Assembly: GCA_964584805.1 (NCBI GenBank)
Contig: CAZPAY010000007.1
Coordinates: forward strand, 1-64,000
Reading direction: 5' to 3'
Length of the DNA: 64,000 bases
Source: JABHIE01 sp964584805
GTDB taxonomy: Bacteria; Planctomycetota; UBA1135
Made by a program: the position numbers and the translations under genes. Below the pieces are notes generated by a model, which did no database searches, was not told where the DNA came from, and was given only the letters and a program-made list of their open reading frames with translations. Below, in pieces: positions 45,384 to 54,042 of this stretch (the first letter of the stretch is position 1; the number at the start of each line of letters is the position of its first letter).

Positions 45384-46550
45384 ATGCGAATCATCCTTAC
45401 GCTGACGGTTTTTCTACTTAGCGCGCCTCTTCCGCAAGCTGCCCAAAGTAGCCTTCCGCAAAATTTGCCCACTATTGAGCAAGCTCAGGCAGGGCTCGAT
45501 GCAGGCTTGTCTTGGTTGCTTGAACACCAAGAGCCCAATGGTGCATGGGGTCATTGGCGCAACCCCGAGGCTAACTCTTGGACTAACCCAGCGACACAGA
45601 TGTCATGGCAAGTGGCGACGACTGCGATTGGCGCCGTCACCTTGATGCAGACCTATCGCGGTGAGCCAGACAGGATTGCGCTTGATCGAGCGATGAATTA
45701 TTTGTTCAAGCATGCGCATGTCAAACGCCCTGAGCTCTGGGATGCGGACAACACTTGGGCTTATGTCTATGCGCTTGATGCTTTCACACAAGCCGCACAG
45801 CACTCTCATTTCAAAACAAACTCAAAGGCTGCAACACTTGCCAAGATTGAAAAGTCCGGTAAAGAAATGCTTCGCCTGCTATGGGATTATCAGTCTCCGC
45901 AAGGGGGCTGGGCTTACTATGCTGACGAGGCCTTGACTGCGCGCCCTTGGTGGGCCACATCTTTCCAAACGGCGATTGCCATCATGGGCATCCTGAGAGC
46001 CAAAGAATGCGGCTGGTCGATTGAGGAGAAACGCCTTAAAAGGGCGATTCAAGCAGTCCTTAGGTGCCGGCTGCCTAATGGCGCTTATTCCTACAGCATT
46101 GAAAATTTCCCCTCACCTGGTGGTGGCACCAACATTAATCAGGTCAAGGGTTCGCTTTCTAGGATTCAAGTTTGCAATCTTGCGCTGTATCGTGCTGAGC
46201 AGGCAGGCTACGAGACGGGCATTGGCTTCAAAGAGATGCGGAAAGGTCTCGCCGAATTTTGGGGTGAGCACCGTTTTCTTGACATCGCAAATCGCAAGCC
46301 GATTCCGCACGAAGCCTATTACTACAACTCTGGCTACTTCTACTTTTTCGGGCACTACTACGCGGCGCAAGTGATTGAGAGTTTGCCGACTGCTGAGCGC
46401 GCCCCTCACCGAAAAAAACTGTGGCATCATGTTTTAAAAACCCAAGCCAAAGATGGCTCATGTTGGGATTACAAAATGAATGAATACGGCAAGCCCTATG
46501 GAGTTGGCTTTATGACCTATGCACTATCGGTTGGCTTAACGCAAAGCTAG
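45384..46550 (+). CDS. Secreted prenyltransferase/squalene-oxidase-repeat (alpha-barrel) protein
   Basis: A 388-residue exported protein (signal peptide about 1-21, ending APLPQAAQ). It has QW-type repeats of the terpenoid cyclase alpha/alpha barrel: WLLEHQEPNGAWGHW near 44-58, QSPQGGWAYYADEA, and RLPNGAYSYSIE. The catalytic DxDD of squalene-hopene cyclase is absent (the nearest is DADN), and the protein is exported, so it is not a normal triterpene cyclase. Related repeat proteins are common in planctomycetes and have unknown roles. Confidence 0.78.
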   Translation: MRIILTLTVFLLSAPLPQAAQSSLPQNLPTIEQAQAGLDAGLSWLLEHQEPNGAWGHWRNPEANSWTNPATQMSWQVATTAIGAVTLMQTYRGEPDRIALDRAMNYLFKHAHVKRPELWDADNTWAYVYALDAFTQAAQHSHFKTNSKAATLAKIEKSGKEMLRLLWDYQSPQGGWAYYADEALTARPWWATSFQTAIAIMGILRAKECGWSIEEKRLKRAIQAVLRCRLPNGAYSYSIENFPSPGGGTNINQVKGSLSRIQVCNLALYRAEQAGYETGIGFKEMRKGLAEFWGEHRFLDIANRKPIPHEAYYYNSGYFYFFGHYYAAQVIESLPTAERAPHRKKLWHHVLKTQAKDGSCWDYKMNEYGKPYGVGFMTYALSVGLTQS

Positions 46551-46565
46551 CCAAGGTTTTTTACT

Positions 46566-47570
46566 TTATACCGTGGGCCAATCGCCGGACCAAATCGGCT
46601 GCGACTTTGGAACAGAATCCAATTGCCAAACCGCCAAAAGGCTAGCCAAATCACACTCAAGAGGTGTTTCTTGTAAGCCTGACCAGAAAGCCAGCAAGCC
46701 GAGAATTTCATCAGCCGTGTGGCCGGCCTCTCGGAAGGCACGGATGGTCGTATCACCATGACGCTTCGCTAGCCGCCTACCATCGGCGCCAACAACGAGC
46801 GGCAAATGTGCCCAACGAGGCGGTGTCTTACCCAGAGCCATGTAAATCAACTCTTGTCGCGCCGCACTAGAGAATAAATCTTCGGCCCGTAAGACATCGG
46901 TAACGCCTTGGTCGGCATCATCGACGACCACAGCTAATTGATAGGCGGGCTCGTCATCTTTCTTCCAAATGACAAAATCACCAAGTTCTTTTTGCACTTG
47001 CCAAGTGCGCTCACCGAGAAAACGATCTCGCACCGTTAGTGTTTGCGCATTCAGCCCCGCAAAGCGTTGAATCGCCGCGGAAATGTCAAATCGCCAGCAG
47101 GGCTTGCGACCCGTTTCGATTTCGATGGATTGATTGACTTGTTGAATCTGATGGGTTTGAAAAGCCAAAAGGGAATCGCGCCATTTGGCGCGGCAAGTAC
47201 CAGGATAGATTGGCCCCTCTTCGGCGGTATGAGGAGCACTTGCGGCCAATTCGACATCTTTACGCGAACAAACGCAAGGGTACGCCAGGCCTGCCAGTGC
47301 CAATTCCACAAGAGCAGATTGATATTCAGGCAGGCGAGATTGTTGGTAGAAAGGGCCGTCGTCCCAGTCGAGGCCGAGCCAGTTGAGGTCGACAATCGCA
47401 GCCTCGGCAGCACCTTTGTTTATTCGAGGCCCATCGAGGTCCTCAATGCGCAAAATCAGCTGGCCACCGCGCGCACGCATATCCAACCACGCAAGTAAAA
47501 AGCTGCGAGCATTCCCTAAGTGCAAAACGCCTGTCGGACTCGGAGCGAGCCGCCCCCGGATGGTAGTCAT
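46566..47570 (-). CDS. gluQ: Glutamyl-Q tRNA(Asp) synthetase
   Basis: Attaches glutamate to queuosine in tRNA(Asp). It has the class I core: LAPSPTGVLHLGNAR (HIGH-type), RIEDLDGPR, and the zinc site CVCSRKDVELAAS to YPGTCRAKW, a set typical of GluQRS. The KMSKS equivalent is RLAKRHG. It lacks the C-terminal anticodon-binding domain of full glutamyl-tRNA synthetases; the 334-residue length also fits. Full gltX is not in the window. It starts at 47570, four bases after the comF stop. Confidence 0.88.
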   Translation of the reverse strand: MTTIRGRLAPSPTGVLHLGNARSFLLAWLDMRARGGQLILRIEDLDGPRINKGAAEAAIVDLNWLGLDWDDGPFYQQSRLPEYQSALVELALAGLAYPCVCSRKDVELAASAPHTAEEGPIYPGTCRAKWRDSLLAFQTHQIQQVNQSIEIETGRKPCWRFDISAAIQRFAGLNAQTLTVRDRFLGERTWQVQKELGDFVIWKKDDEPAYQLAVVVDDADQGVTDVLRAEDLFSSAARQELIYMALGKTPPRWAHLPLVVGADGRRLAKRHGDTTIRAFREAGHTADEILGLLAFWSGLQETPLECDLASLLAVWQLDSVPKSQPIWSGDWPTV

Positions 47571-47574
47571 GGCT

Positions 47575-48261
47575 TCATTCTAATCGGCGCAAAGGCGGAG
47601 CGGCTAAAACCAAGGCGCGGACATCTCGCGCACCGGCAGCTCGCAGAGCACGAGCCGACTCTCTTAAACTTGCACCCGTTGTGCGAACATCGTCAACCAG
47701 AACGACTTGCCGTGGAGCTGCAGCCCGACAAGTAAAACTACCACACAAATTACTCAGCCTTTCATCTGCATTTTGGCTAGCCTGACCGGGGCGTTGATTC
47801 CTGCGGCTTAACAAACGGGGATTTGTGTAATGGCCCTTGGATTGCAATGCACTTAGCAATACTTCCGGCAAGTACCACCCGCTCAATCGTCGCTTGCGAG
47901 AAGGCGGCACCATAGCCCAGGCCCTGCCGAGCTGAGGGGGCCCAACTTGCTCGGCAAATTGCTCGGCCAACCAATACGCGGCAGCACATCCTGAATTTTC
48001 TTTGCCAAGCAAAACCAGTTTGCGGACCGCTTCTTCATACTGCCACAAAGCGCGCCATGGCGGCGATTCTTGCGAGCGATATCCATGAACATCTTGTGCC
48101 ATTTCTATGGAAAGCGCGCAAGCGATGCAAAAGGGTGGTTTCTGAACACCGGGAGCCTGACATGCGGCACAGCTGGGTGACAAGAATGCGTCAATCCAAG
48201 GCATGGCCCAGTCGCAGGCACGCGTCTTCGATGCCTGCACGAACTCAAGAATGTAATCCAT
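47575..48261 (-). CDS. comF: ComF family phosphoribosyltransferase-like protein
   Basis: A 228-residue ComF protein: an N-terminal zinc module with CAACQAPGVQKPPFCIAC near 33-50, and a C-terminal type I phosphoribosyltransferase domain with VVLVDDVRTTGASLRESARAL at about 185-205. ComF aids DNA uptake in naturally competent bacteria, but homologues are also common in non-competent ones. No other competence gene is nearby. It lies just upstream of gluQ, suggesting co-transcription only. Confidence 0.88.
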   Translation of the reverse strand: MDYILEFVQASKTRACDWAMPWIDAFLSPSCAACQAPGVQKPPFCIACALSIEMAQDVHGYRSQESPPWRALWQYEEAVRKLVLLGKENSGCAAAYWLAEQFAEQVGPPQLGRAWAMVPPSRKRRLSGWYLPEVLLSALQSKGHYTNPRLLSRRNQRPGQASQNADERLSNLCGSFTCRAAAPRQVVLVDDVRTTGASLRESARALRAAGARDVRALVLAAPPLRRLE

Positions 48262-48308
48262 ACCTTGTAGACGGTTTCACCGCCCCAAAGTGACACTCTT
48301 GCGTGTTT

Positions 48309-48887
48309 TTATTTCAGGCCACTTCCAAAGCGCGCACTGCCCTGTGGCAAGCCAAGCGCCTCTCGAACTTTTGCGACAAAACTCTCTAGAGTGTCTTGAC
48401 CGGTAGATTCAACGCCAAACAGCGCACCCATCTCGCGGGTCATTTGAATATTGTCTTCAAATGAAAACGGATAAAGACTCAAGTGAACTTTGATGTAACG
48501 CCGCATCGCGTTGTCGACATATTTACCCAAAAGTGAAATAAACAAAATCGCCAAGAAAAGCAAAGCACCAATGCCGTAAAGCTCAAGCTGCAAATTGCGT
48601 GGCCCGGGAATCAATAGCCCAGCTAAGACCAAAGCATTGCCAAGAATCAAAAAGATTGCAGCTGCCTGACCACGCGCCTTGGCGTGAAGGGCATTACGCA
48701 AAGCATCAAGCGTCAAACCCGAACCACCCAGGATGCTCGCCAATCTCATCCGTGGGCGCCCTCGGCCCATCGATGACAGCAGGAAAGCACCGGACAAGGA
48801 CAAGCAAACAAAGCCCAAAATGACCCAATCGAGGTCAACCTTGAGGAGCAGTGAATCGGCAGCTTGGAGAGGCGGCATGGAAAGCAT
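48309..48887 (-). CDS. Membrane protein of unknown function
   Basis: A 192-residue protein from the ATG at 48887, 8 bases after the guaA stop; a GTG at 48905 would overlap guaA. Three predicted membrane helices lie at about 20-37, 72-90 and 98-120, followed by a soluble tail (about 125-192) with mixed charge. I do not recognise the family. It is probably co-transcribed with guaA and precedes comF by 47 bases. Confidence 0.65.
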   Translation of the reverse strand: MLSMPPLQAADSLLLKVDLDWVILGFVCLSLSGAFLLSSMGRGRPRMRLASILGGSGLTLDALRNALHAKARGQAAAIFLILGNALVLAGLLIPGPRNLQLELYGIGALLFLAILFISLLGKYVDNAMRRYIKVHLSLYPFSFEDNIQMTREMGALFGVESTGQDTLESFVAKVREALGLPQGSARFGSGLK

Positions 48888-48895
48888 ATTAGCGA

Positions 48896-50434
48896 CTACT
48901 CCCACTCTATGGTGCCGGGTGGTTTGGAAGTGATATCGAGCACGACTCGGTTAATCCCGCGCACCTCATTAATGATGCGCCCTGAAATAGCGGCAAGCGC
49001 CTCACGACTCGGATAGACCCAATCGGCCGTCATGCCATCAAGTGATTGCACCATACGGATGGCAACCGCCTCTTCGTAAGTGCGCTTATCACCCATGACC
49101 CCCACCGAACGCGCGCCAGTCAGCACAGCAAAATACTGCCAAACATCATCGACCTCGCCGCGCGCCTCTAACTCACTCGTTACGATGGCGTCGGCGGCAC
49201 GCAAAAGCGCAATCCGCTCAGGAGTACATTCACCGACGCATCGCACCCCAAGCCCTGGGCCTGGGAAAGGCTGGCGGTCGACAAGAATGTCGGGCAAACC
49301 GAGACAACGCCCGATTTCACGGCCCTCATCTTTGAAGAAAAGGCGCAGTGGCTCAACGAGCTCAAGCTCAAGGTCATCAGGGAGGCCCCCAACATTATGG
49401 TGCGACTTAATCACCTCAGTCGCGCCACCATGTGCGGCAACCGACTCGATCACATCGGGGTAAAGCGTGCCTTGGCCGAGAAACTTGGCTTTAGGGAATT
49501 GCTTGACGGCATCGCGAAAGACCTCGATGAACTCATGGCCGATTATTTTGCGCTTGGTCTCAGGGTCGGTGACACCGGCCAACTTTCCTAAAAAGCGATC
49601 GGCCGCATCGACGACAGTCAAATCTAGCTCAAAGTGATTGCAAAACTCATTTTCAACTAAATCGCGCTCACCTGCGCGTAGCAAACCGTTGTCGACAAAA
49701 ATGGCATGGCAGCGATGCCCAATGGCCTTTTGGCAGATTGCGCCCACCACACTTGAATCGACTCCGCCCGACAGGCCCAAAATCATCTCGCCGTCGGCGC
49801 CCAGTTGCTCGGAAACGGATGCGACCATCTCTTCGGCGAGATTGCCTGGCGTCCAGTCACCTGCGCACGCGCACACACCTATTAAAAAGTTACGCAACAT
49901 CGTCGCGCCTTCTTGCGAATGCGCCACTTCGGGGTGAAACTGCAGTGCATAAAAACGCCGCGCGCCATCGCCAATTGCGGCCTCGGGGCAATGAGCCGTG
50001 TGCGCCAAACGCTCAAAGCCGACGGGCAGTTGCGCAACACGATCGCCGTGGCTCATCCAGACGACCGTTTCCGTAGAAACTCCTCTAAATAGGCCATCAG
50101 AAGCCCCAACGGTCATCTCCGTAAAACCAAACTCGCGCGTTTCACCTGGGACAACTTTGCCGCCGAGCTGCTCACATATCCATTGCATGCCATAGCAAAT
50201 GCCCAAAACGGGCACGCCGGCCTCAAGAATCGAATCGTCTAAAAATGGAGCACCACTTTCATATGCACTTGCAGGGCCACCCGACAAAACAATGCCGCGC
50301 AAACCTTCACCTAGATGCTCATGCGCGACCTGAGCCGGCACGACTTCAGAGAAAATCCCATGCTCGCGCACACGGCGGGCAATGAGTTGGGTGTACTGCG
50401 ACCCGAAGTCGACAATCAGAATGCGTTCGTGCAT
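48896..50434 (-). CDS. guaA: GMP synthase (glutamine-hydrolysing)
   Basis: Converts XMP to GMP. The 512-residue protein starts at the ATG at 50434 with HERILIVDFGSQYTQLIARR. The class I glutamine amidotransferase triad includes the nucleophile in GICYGMQW and His/Glu in ALQFHPEVAHS. The ATP-pyrophosphatase P-loop is LSGGVDSSV, and the dimerisation domain ends with GTIEWE. It follows guaB by 41 bases in the order guaB - guaA, the classic guanine nucleotide operon. An upstream TTG is unlikely. Confidence 0.96.
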   Translation of the reverse strand: MHERILIVDFGSQYTQLIARRVREHGIFSEVVPAQVAHEHLGEGLRGIVLSGGPASAYESGAPFLDDSILEAGVPVLGICYGMQWICEQLGGKVVPGETREFGFTEMTVGASDGLFRGVSTETVVWMSHGDRVAQLPVGFERLAHTAHCPEAAIGDGARRFYALQFHPEVAHSQEGATMLRNFLIGVCACAGDWTPGNLAEEMVASVSEQLGADGEMILGLSGGVDSSVVGAICQKAIGHRCHAIFVDNGLLRAGERDLVENEFCNHFELDLTVVDAADRFLGKLAGVTDPETKRKIIGHEFIEVFRDAVKQFPKAKFLGQGTLYPDVIESVAAHGGATEVIKSHHNVGGLPDDLELELVEPLRLFFKDEGREIGRCLGLPDILVDRQPFPGPGLGVRCVGECTPERIALLRAADAIVTSELEARGEVDDVWQYFAVLTGARSVGVMGDKRTYEEAVAIRMVQSLDGMTADWVYPSREALAAISGRIINEVRGINRVVLDITSKPPGTIEWE

Positions 50435-50475
50435 GTTTTTTTCGTCCAATCAAAAAGACTGACTCGGCAACTCGA

Positions 50476-51924
50476 TTAATCGGCCATCCAGTAGTTTGGC
50501 GCTTCTTTTGTAATGCGCACATCATGTGGGTGGCTCTCTTTCATGCCCGCGCCAGAGATGCGGACGAAACGCGCTTTGGCACGGAAGACATCCATGTCTT
50601 CGGCACCGACATAACCCATGCCCGCGCGAATACCGCCGACAAATTGATAGATAAAAGGCCCCAGCGCACCGCGACTCGGCACCATGCCTTCAATGCCTTC
50701 TGGCACCAATTTGTTGGATTCATGAACCCCAGCTTGGCCATAACGCGCTTTACCGCCCTCAACCATTGCGGCGAGAGAGCCCATACCTCGGACGGATTTA
50801 AACGACCGCCCCTGAAACAAAAACGACTCGCCCGGGCTTTCGTCAACGCCAGCGAGCAAACTGCCAAGCATCAAGCAGGAAGCACCCGCACCCAGAGCTT
50901 TGACGGCGTCGCCAGAGTGGCGAATCCCGCCATCGGCAATGACGGGCACCTCAAATGAGGCACAGATTTGCGACACATCGTAAACGGCGGTGAATTGCGG
51001 CACACCCACCCCTGCGACCACGCGCGTGGTGCAAATCGAACCCGGGCCAATACCGACTTTGACAGCGTCGGCTCCTGCGTCAATCAAAGCCTCAGCAGCA
51101 GCGGCGGTCGCAATATTGCCCGCCACGACATCCACTAAATCACGGCGCTTGAGCTCACGAACGGTGTCCATCACATTTGAACTGTGGCCATGTGCGGTGT
51201 CGACCACGAGGACATCGACACCAGCCTCAACCAATGCCTCCGCACGGTCGTAATCGTGCACACCGACTGCAGCGCCTGTAAGCAAGCGGCCCTCGCCATC
51301 TTTGGCCGCCCCGGGGTACTCAGCATTCATGCGAATATCACGCATCGTAATGAGACCCTCAAGATTCATTTTGTCGTCGACCAAGAGCAGTTTCTCAACC
51401 TTAGATTGATGCAAAATCCGTTTGGCGTCTTCAAGCGAAGTATTGGCCGGAGCCGTGACCAAATTATCTTTAGTCATCACATCACTCACGGGTTGAGCAT
51501 CGCGACCTTGGAATTTGAGGTCGCGTTGAGTCAAAATGCCTACGAGCCGGTCACCCTGAAGGACGGGGAAACCAGAAATCCCGTGGTCGGCCATCAAGCG
51601 ACGCGCATCGGCCACGGTGTCAGTCGGCTCAAGAGTGAGCGGATCGGAAATCACACCATGGGCGGAACGCTTGACCACGTCGACCTCGGCCACCTGCCTC
51701 TCAATACTGAGATTACGGTGGATAATGCCAATGCCACCTTGTTGAGCCAGCGCAATGGCAAGAGCCGATTCCGTAACCGTATCCATGGCTGCAGACGCCA
51801 CCGGGATGCTCAAATTCACATTGCGCGAAAAGCGTGTGAGCGTGCGGGCCTCAGTCGGCAAGACATCCGACTCTTGTGGAGCCAAGAGGACATCATCAAA
51901 GGTAAGCGCGAGTGGCAGTTCCAT
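50476..51924 (-). CDS. guaB: IMP dehydrogenase
   Basis: NAD-dependent oxidation of IMP to XMP, the committed step of guanine nucleotide synthesis. The 482-residue protein has the TIM barrel with the nucleophile loop GPGSICTTR, the GADAVKVGIG segment, and two CBS domains at about 90-205 (for example VADARRLMADHGISGFPVL). The catalytic flap Arg-Tyr segment is present. It is divergent from the oxidoreductase operon, with a 143-base gap between starts that must hold both promoters. Confidence 0.96.
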   Translation of the reverse strand: MELPLALTFDDVLLAPQESDVLPTEARTLTRFSRNVNLSIPVASAAMDTVTESALAIALAQQGGIGIIHRNLSIERQVAEVDVVKRSAHGVISDPLTLEPTDTVADARRLMADHGISGFPVLQGDRLVGILTQRDLKFQGRDAQPVSDVMTKDNLVTAPANTSLEDAKRILHQSKVEKLLLVDDKMNLEGLITMRDIRMNAEYPGAAKDGEGRLLTGAAVGVHDYDRAEALVEAGVDVLVVDTAHGHSSNVMDTVRELKRRDLVDVVAGNIATAAAAEALIDAGADAVKVGIGPGSICTTRVVAGVGVPQFTAVYDVSQICASFEVPVIADGGIRHSGDAVKALGAGASCLMLGSLLAGVDESPGESFLFQGRSFKSVRGMGSLAAMVEGGKARYGQAGVHESNKLVPEGIEGMVPSRGALGPFIYQFVGGIRAGMGYVGAEDMDVFRAKARFVRISGAGMKESHPHDVRITKEAPNYWMAD

Positions 51925-52067
51925 AGTTTATTTTAACGGCATCCGCCCCCGCTTCATAGCCCTGAATTTCGCAGAAAATATAGGGGAATCCGATGAAAGC
52001 GGGGTGGGATGCTGTCAGAATGTGGCTTAAATCTGTTGGGCCCGATTCGGGTCAATGGAGAACTTCC

Positions 52068-54032
52068 ATGTCCACTGAAATAAAAGCACCTTTCCCTGGT
52101 ACGCCTGCCACCGCAGACGGCTCAACCATGGTGGCTTACGTCGAAACAAACATCGGCGAAGCTGCTTGTGGTTACCCCATTACTTCCTCGACCACGATGG
52201 GGCAGATTTTCGAGGTTTCGGCTGCCAATGGCGCGAAAAACCTCTGGGATACCCCCATCGCCTTCTTCGAGCCAGAGTCTGAGCACTCGGCGGCATCGGC
52301 CTGCGAAGGTTACGCAGCAGCCGGCGGTCGCGTCACGACATTCACGTCAGGCCAAGGTTTGGTCTTAATGAAAGAAGTGCTCTACACGATTTCGGGTAAG
52401 CGCCTGCCGGCTGTATTCCACATCGGCGCGCGCGCACTGACTTCGCACTCACTCAACGTGCACGCCGGTCACGACGATGTCATGGCTGTGACCGATTGCG
52501 GTTGGGGCATCTTGATGGCGCGTAATGCTCAGGAGTCTGCTGATTTGGGTTTGATTTGTCGCCGAGTTGCGGAAGACACGGACACTCCGTTCATGAATGT
52601 GCAAGATGGTTTCTTGACCACGCACACGGTTGAAAATGTTTTGATGCCTGAGCCAGAATTCATGAAAGAATTCATTGGCGACCCACGCGCAAAAATTAAA
52701 GATTTGATGTCAACCGATACCGCCATCATGTCGGGTTGCGTCCAAAACCAAGACTCTTACATGAAAGGCAAGATTGCTCAGCGCGCGTTTTACGACTTGC
52801 TCGTGCCTGCGCTTGAAGAGAGTTTTGCCGAATACAAAAAGCAAACCGGGCGCTCGCTTGATTTCATCCAGTCGCACCGGTGCGAAGACGCGGATCACAT
52901 CATTGTCGGCATGGGCACCATGATGGAAACCACAGCCGCCACCGTCGACTGGATGCGCGAAAACACGGACCTAAAAGTCGGTTGCGTTTCTGTCATCAGC
53001 TTGCGCCCCTTCCCTGGGCCGCAACTGGCCAAGGTTTTGAGCGGCGCCAAGACGGTTGCTGTGATTGAGCGGTTAGATATCCCCTCCGCCCAAAGCAACC
53101 CACTCGCCGCTGAGATTAAGGCGGCTTTGTTTGATGCTGCTGTTGGCGCACCTGGCTACGAGAAAATCGAGGCCATGCCTGCGCTTTACCATGGGTCTGG
53201 TGGGCTTGGCTCACGCGATATCCGCCCCGGCGACATTGTTTCACTTTTTGAGCATATCGCGGAAGGCCGCGAAACATCGGCCGGTCGTTACTTCTCCATC
53301 GGCATTGAGCATCCGACGGCAATCACAATGGGCATTGACCCTGACGTACGCCCTGCCGGCTCGTTCTCGATGCGTGGTCACTCAGTTGGCGGTTACGGTT
53401 CAGTTACGACCAACAAGGTCATCGGCACATTGGTGGCTGACCTCTTTGATAAAGAGGTGCAGGCCTATCCGAAATATGGTTCTGAGAAAAAGGGTCTGCC
53501 TACGACTTACTTCCTGACCATTGCCGACAGTCACATCCCGATTCACTGCGAGTTGCACAAAGTGGAATTTGTGCCGCTTAATGATGTCAATGCCTTCCGC
53601 AACGGCAACCCGCTGTTCGGCTTGGTGGAAGGCGGTGCGATGTTACTGCAATCCCCCGCCAATGACCCCGAGCAAGTTTGGCGTGGCATCCCTGCGGCCG
53701 CTCGCGAGGGCATTCGTGAAAAGGGTATCCGCGTTTACTACCTCGACATGGTTGAGACGGCGCGTGATATCGCTTCAAGCCCTGACTTAGTTCAGCGCAT
53801 GCAAGGCATTGTGCTTTTAGGTGTATTCCTGAAAGTGACTCCATTCGCTGAGCAATCGGGCCTCACGGATGAAACACTCCTTGGGGGTGTTGAGCGCAGT
53901 TTGCGGAAATACTTCGGGCGACGCGGTGACAAAGTGGTCGCCGAAAACCTCGAATGCGTGCGGCGCGGTATCGCGGATGTCCGCGAGGTTTCACGCGAAA
54001 TCATCGAATCTGAAATCAATCTAGAGGTCTGA
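52068..54032 (+). CDS. Pyruvate:ferredoxin oxidoreductase, alpha-gamma fusion subunit
   Basis: Forms, with the next gene, a CoA-dependent oxidoreductase converting pyruvate (or another 2-oxoacid) to acyl-CoA, reducing ferredoxin. The ATG at 52068 has GGAG 7 bases upstream; an earlier open stretch lacks family resemblance. The 654 residues hold domain I (about 1-230, with GEAACGYPITSSTTMG and ACEGYAAAGGRVTTFTSGQG), domain II (about 270-400, with KVGCVSVISLRPFPG) and a gamma-type domain III (about 420-620, with RGHSVGGYGSVTTN). In NifJ-type enzymes these are joined to the ferredoxin and thiamine domains in one chain; here the chain ends after domain III. Confidence 0.88.
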   Translation: MSTEIKAPFPGTPATADGSTMVAYVETNIGEAACGYPITSSTTMGQIFEVSAANGAKNLWDTPIAFFEPESEHSAASACEGYAAAGGRVTTFTSGQGLVLMKEVLYTISGKRLPAVFHIGARALTSHSLNVHAGHDDVMAVTDCGWGILMARNAQESADLGLICRRVAEDTDTPFMNVQDGFLTTHTVENVLMPEPEFMKEFIGDPRAKIKDLMSTDTAIMSGCVQNQDSYMKGKIAQRAFYDLLVPALEESFAEYKKQTGRSLDFIQSHRCEDADHIIVGMGTMMETTAATVDWMRENTDLKVGCVSVISLRPFPGPQLAKVLSGAKTVAVIERLDIPSAQSNPLAAEIKAALFDAAVGAPGYEKIEAMPALYHGSGGLGSRDIRPGDIVSLFEHIAEGRETSAGRYFSIGIEHPTAITMGIDPDVRPAGSFSMRGHSVGGYGSVTTNKVIGTLVADLFDKEVQAYPKYGSEKKGLPTTYFLTIADSHIPIHCELHKVEFVPLNDVNAFRNGNPLFGLVEGGAMLLQSPANDPEQVWRGIPAAAREGIREKGIRVYYLDMVETARDIASSPDLVQRMQGIVLLGVFLKVTPFAEQSGLTDETLLGGVERSLRKYFGRRGDKVVAENLECVRRGIADVREVSREIIESEINLEV

Positions 54033-54042
54033 GGGTTAAACC

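Noticed and set aside
45384..46550. Possible squalene-hopene cyclase
   Set aside because: The protein is exported, too short, and lacks the catalytic DxDD motif.
51184..51936. A 250-residue plus-strand open frame
   Set aside because: It lies antisense within guaB and has no motif; guaB is unambiguous.
52041..52051. A short palindrome CCCGA-T-TCGGG ahead of the oxidoreductase operon
   Set aside because: It is only five bases per arm and close to the ribosome binding site, with no regulator or recurrence to support it.
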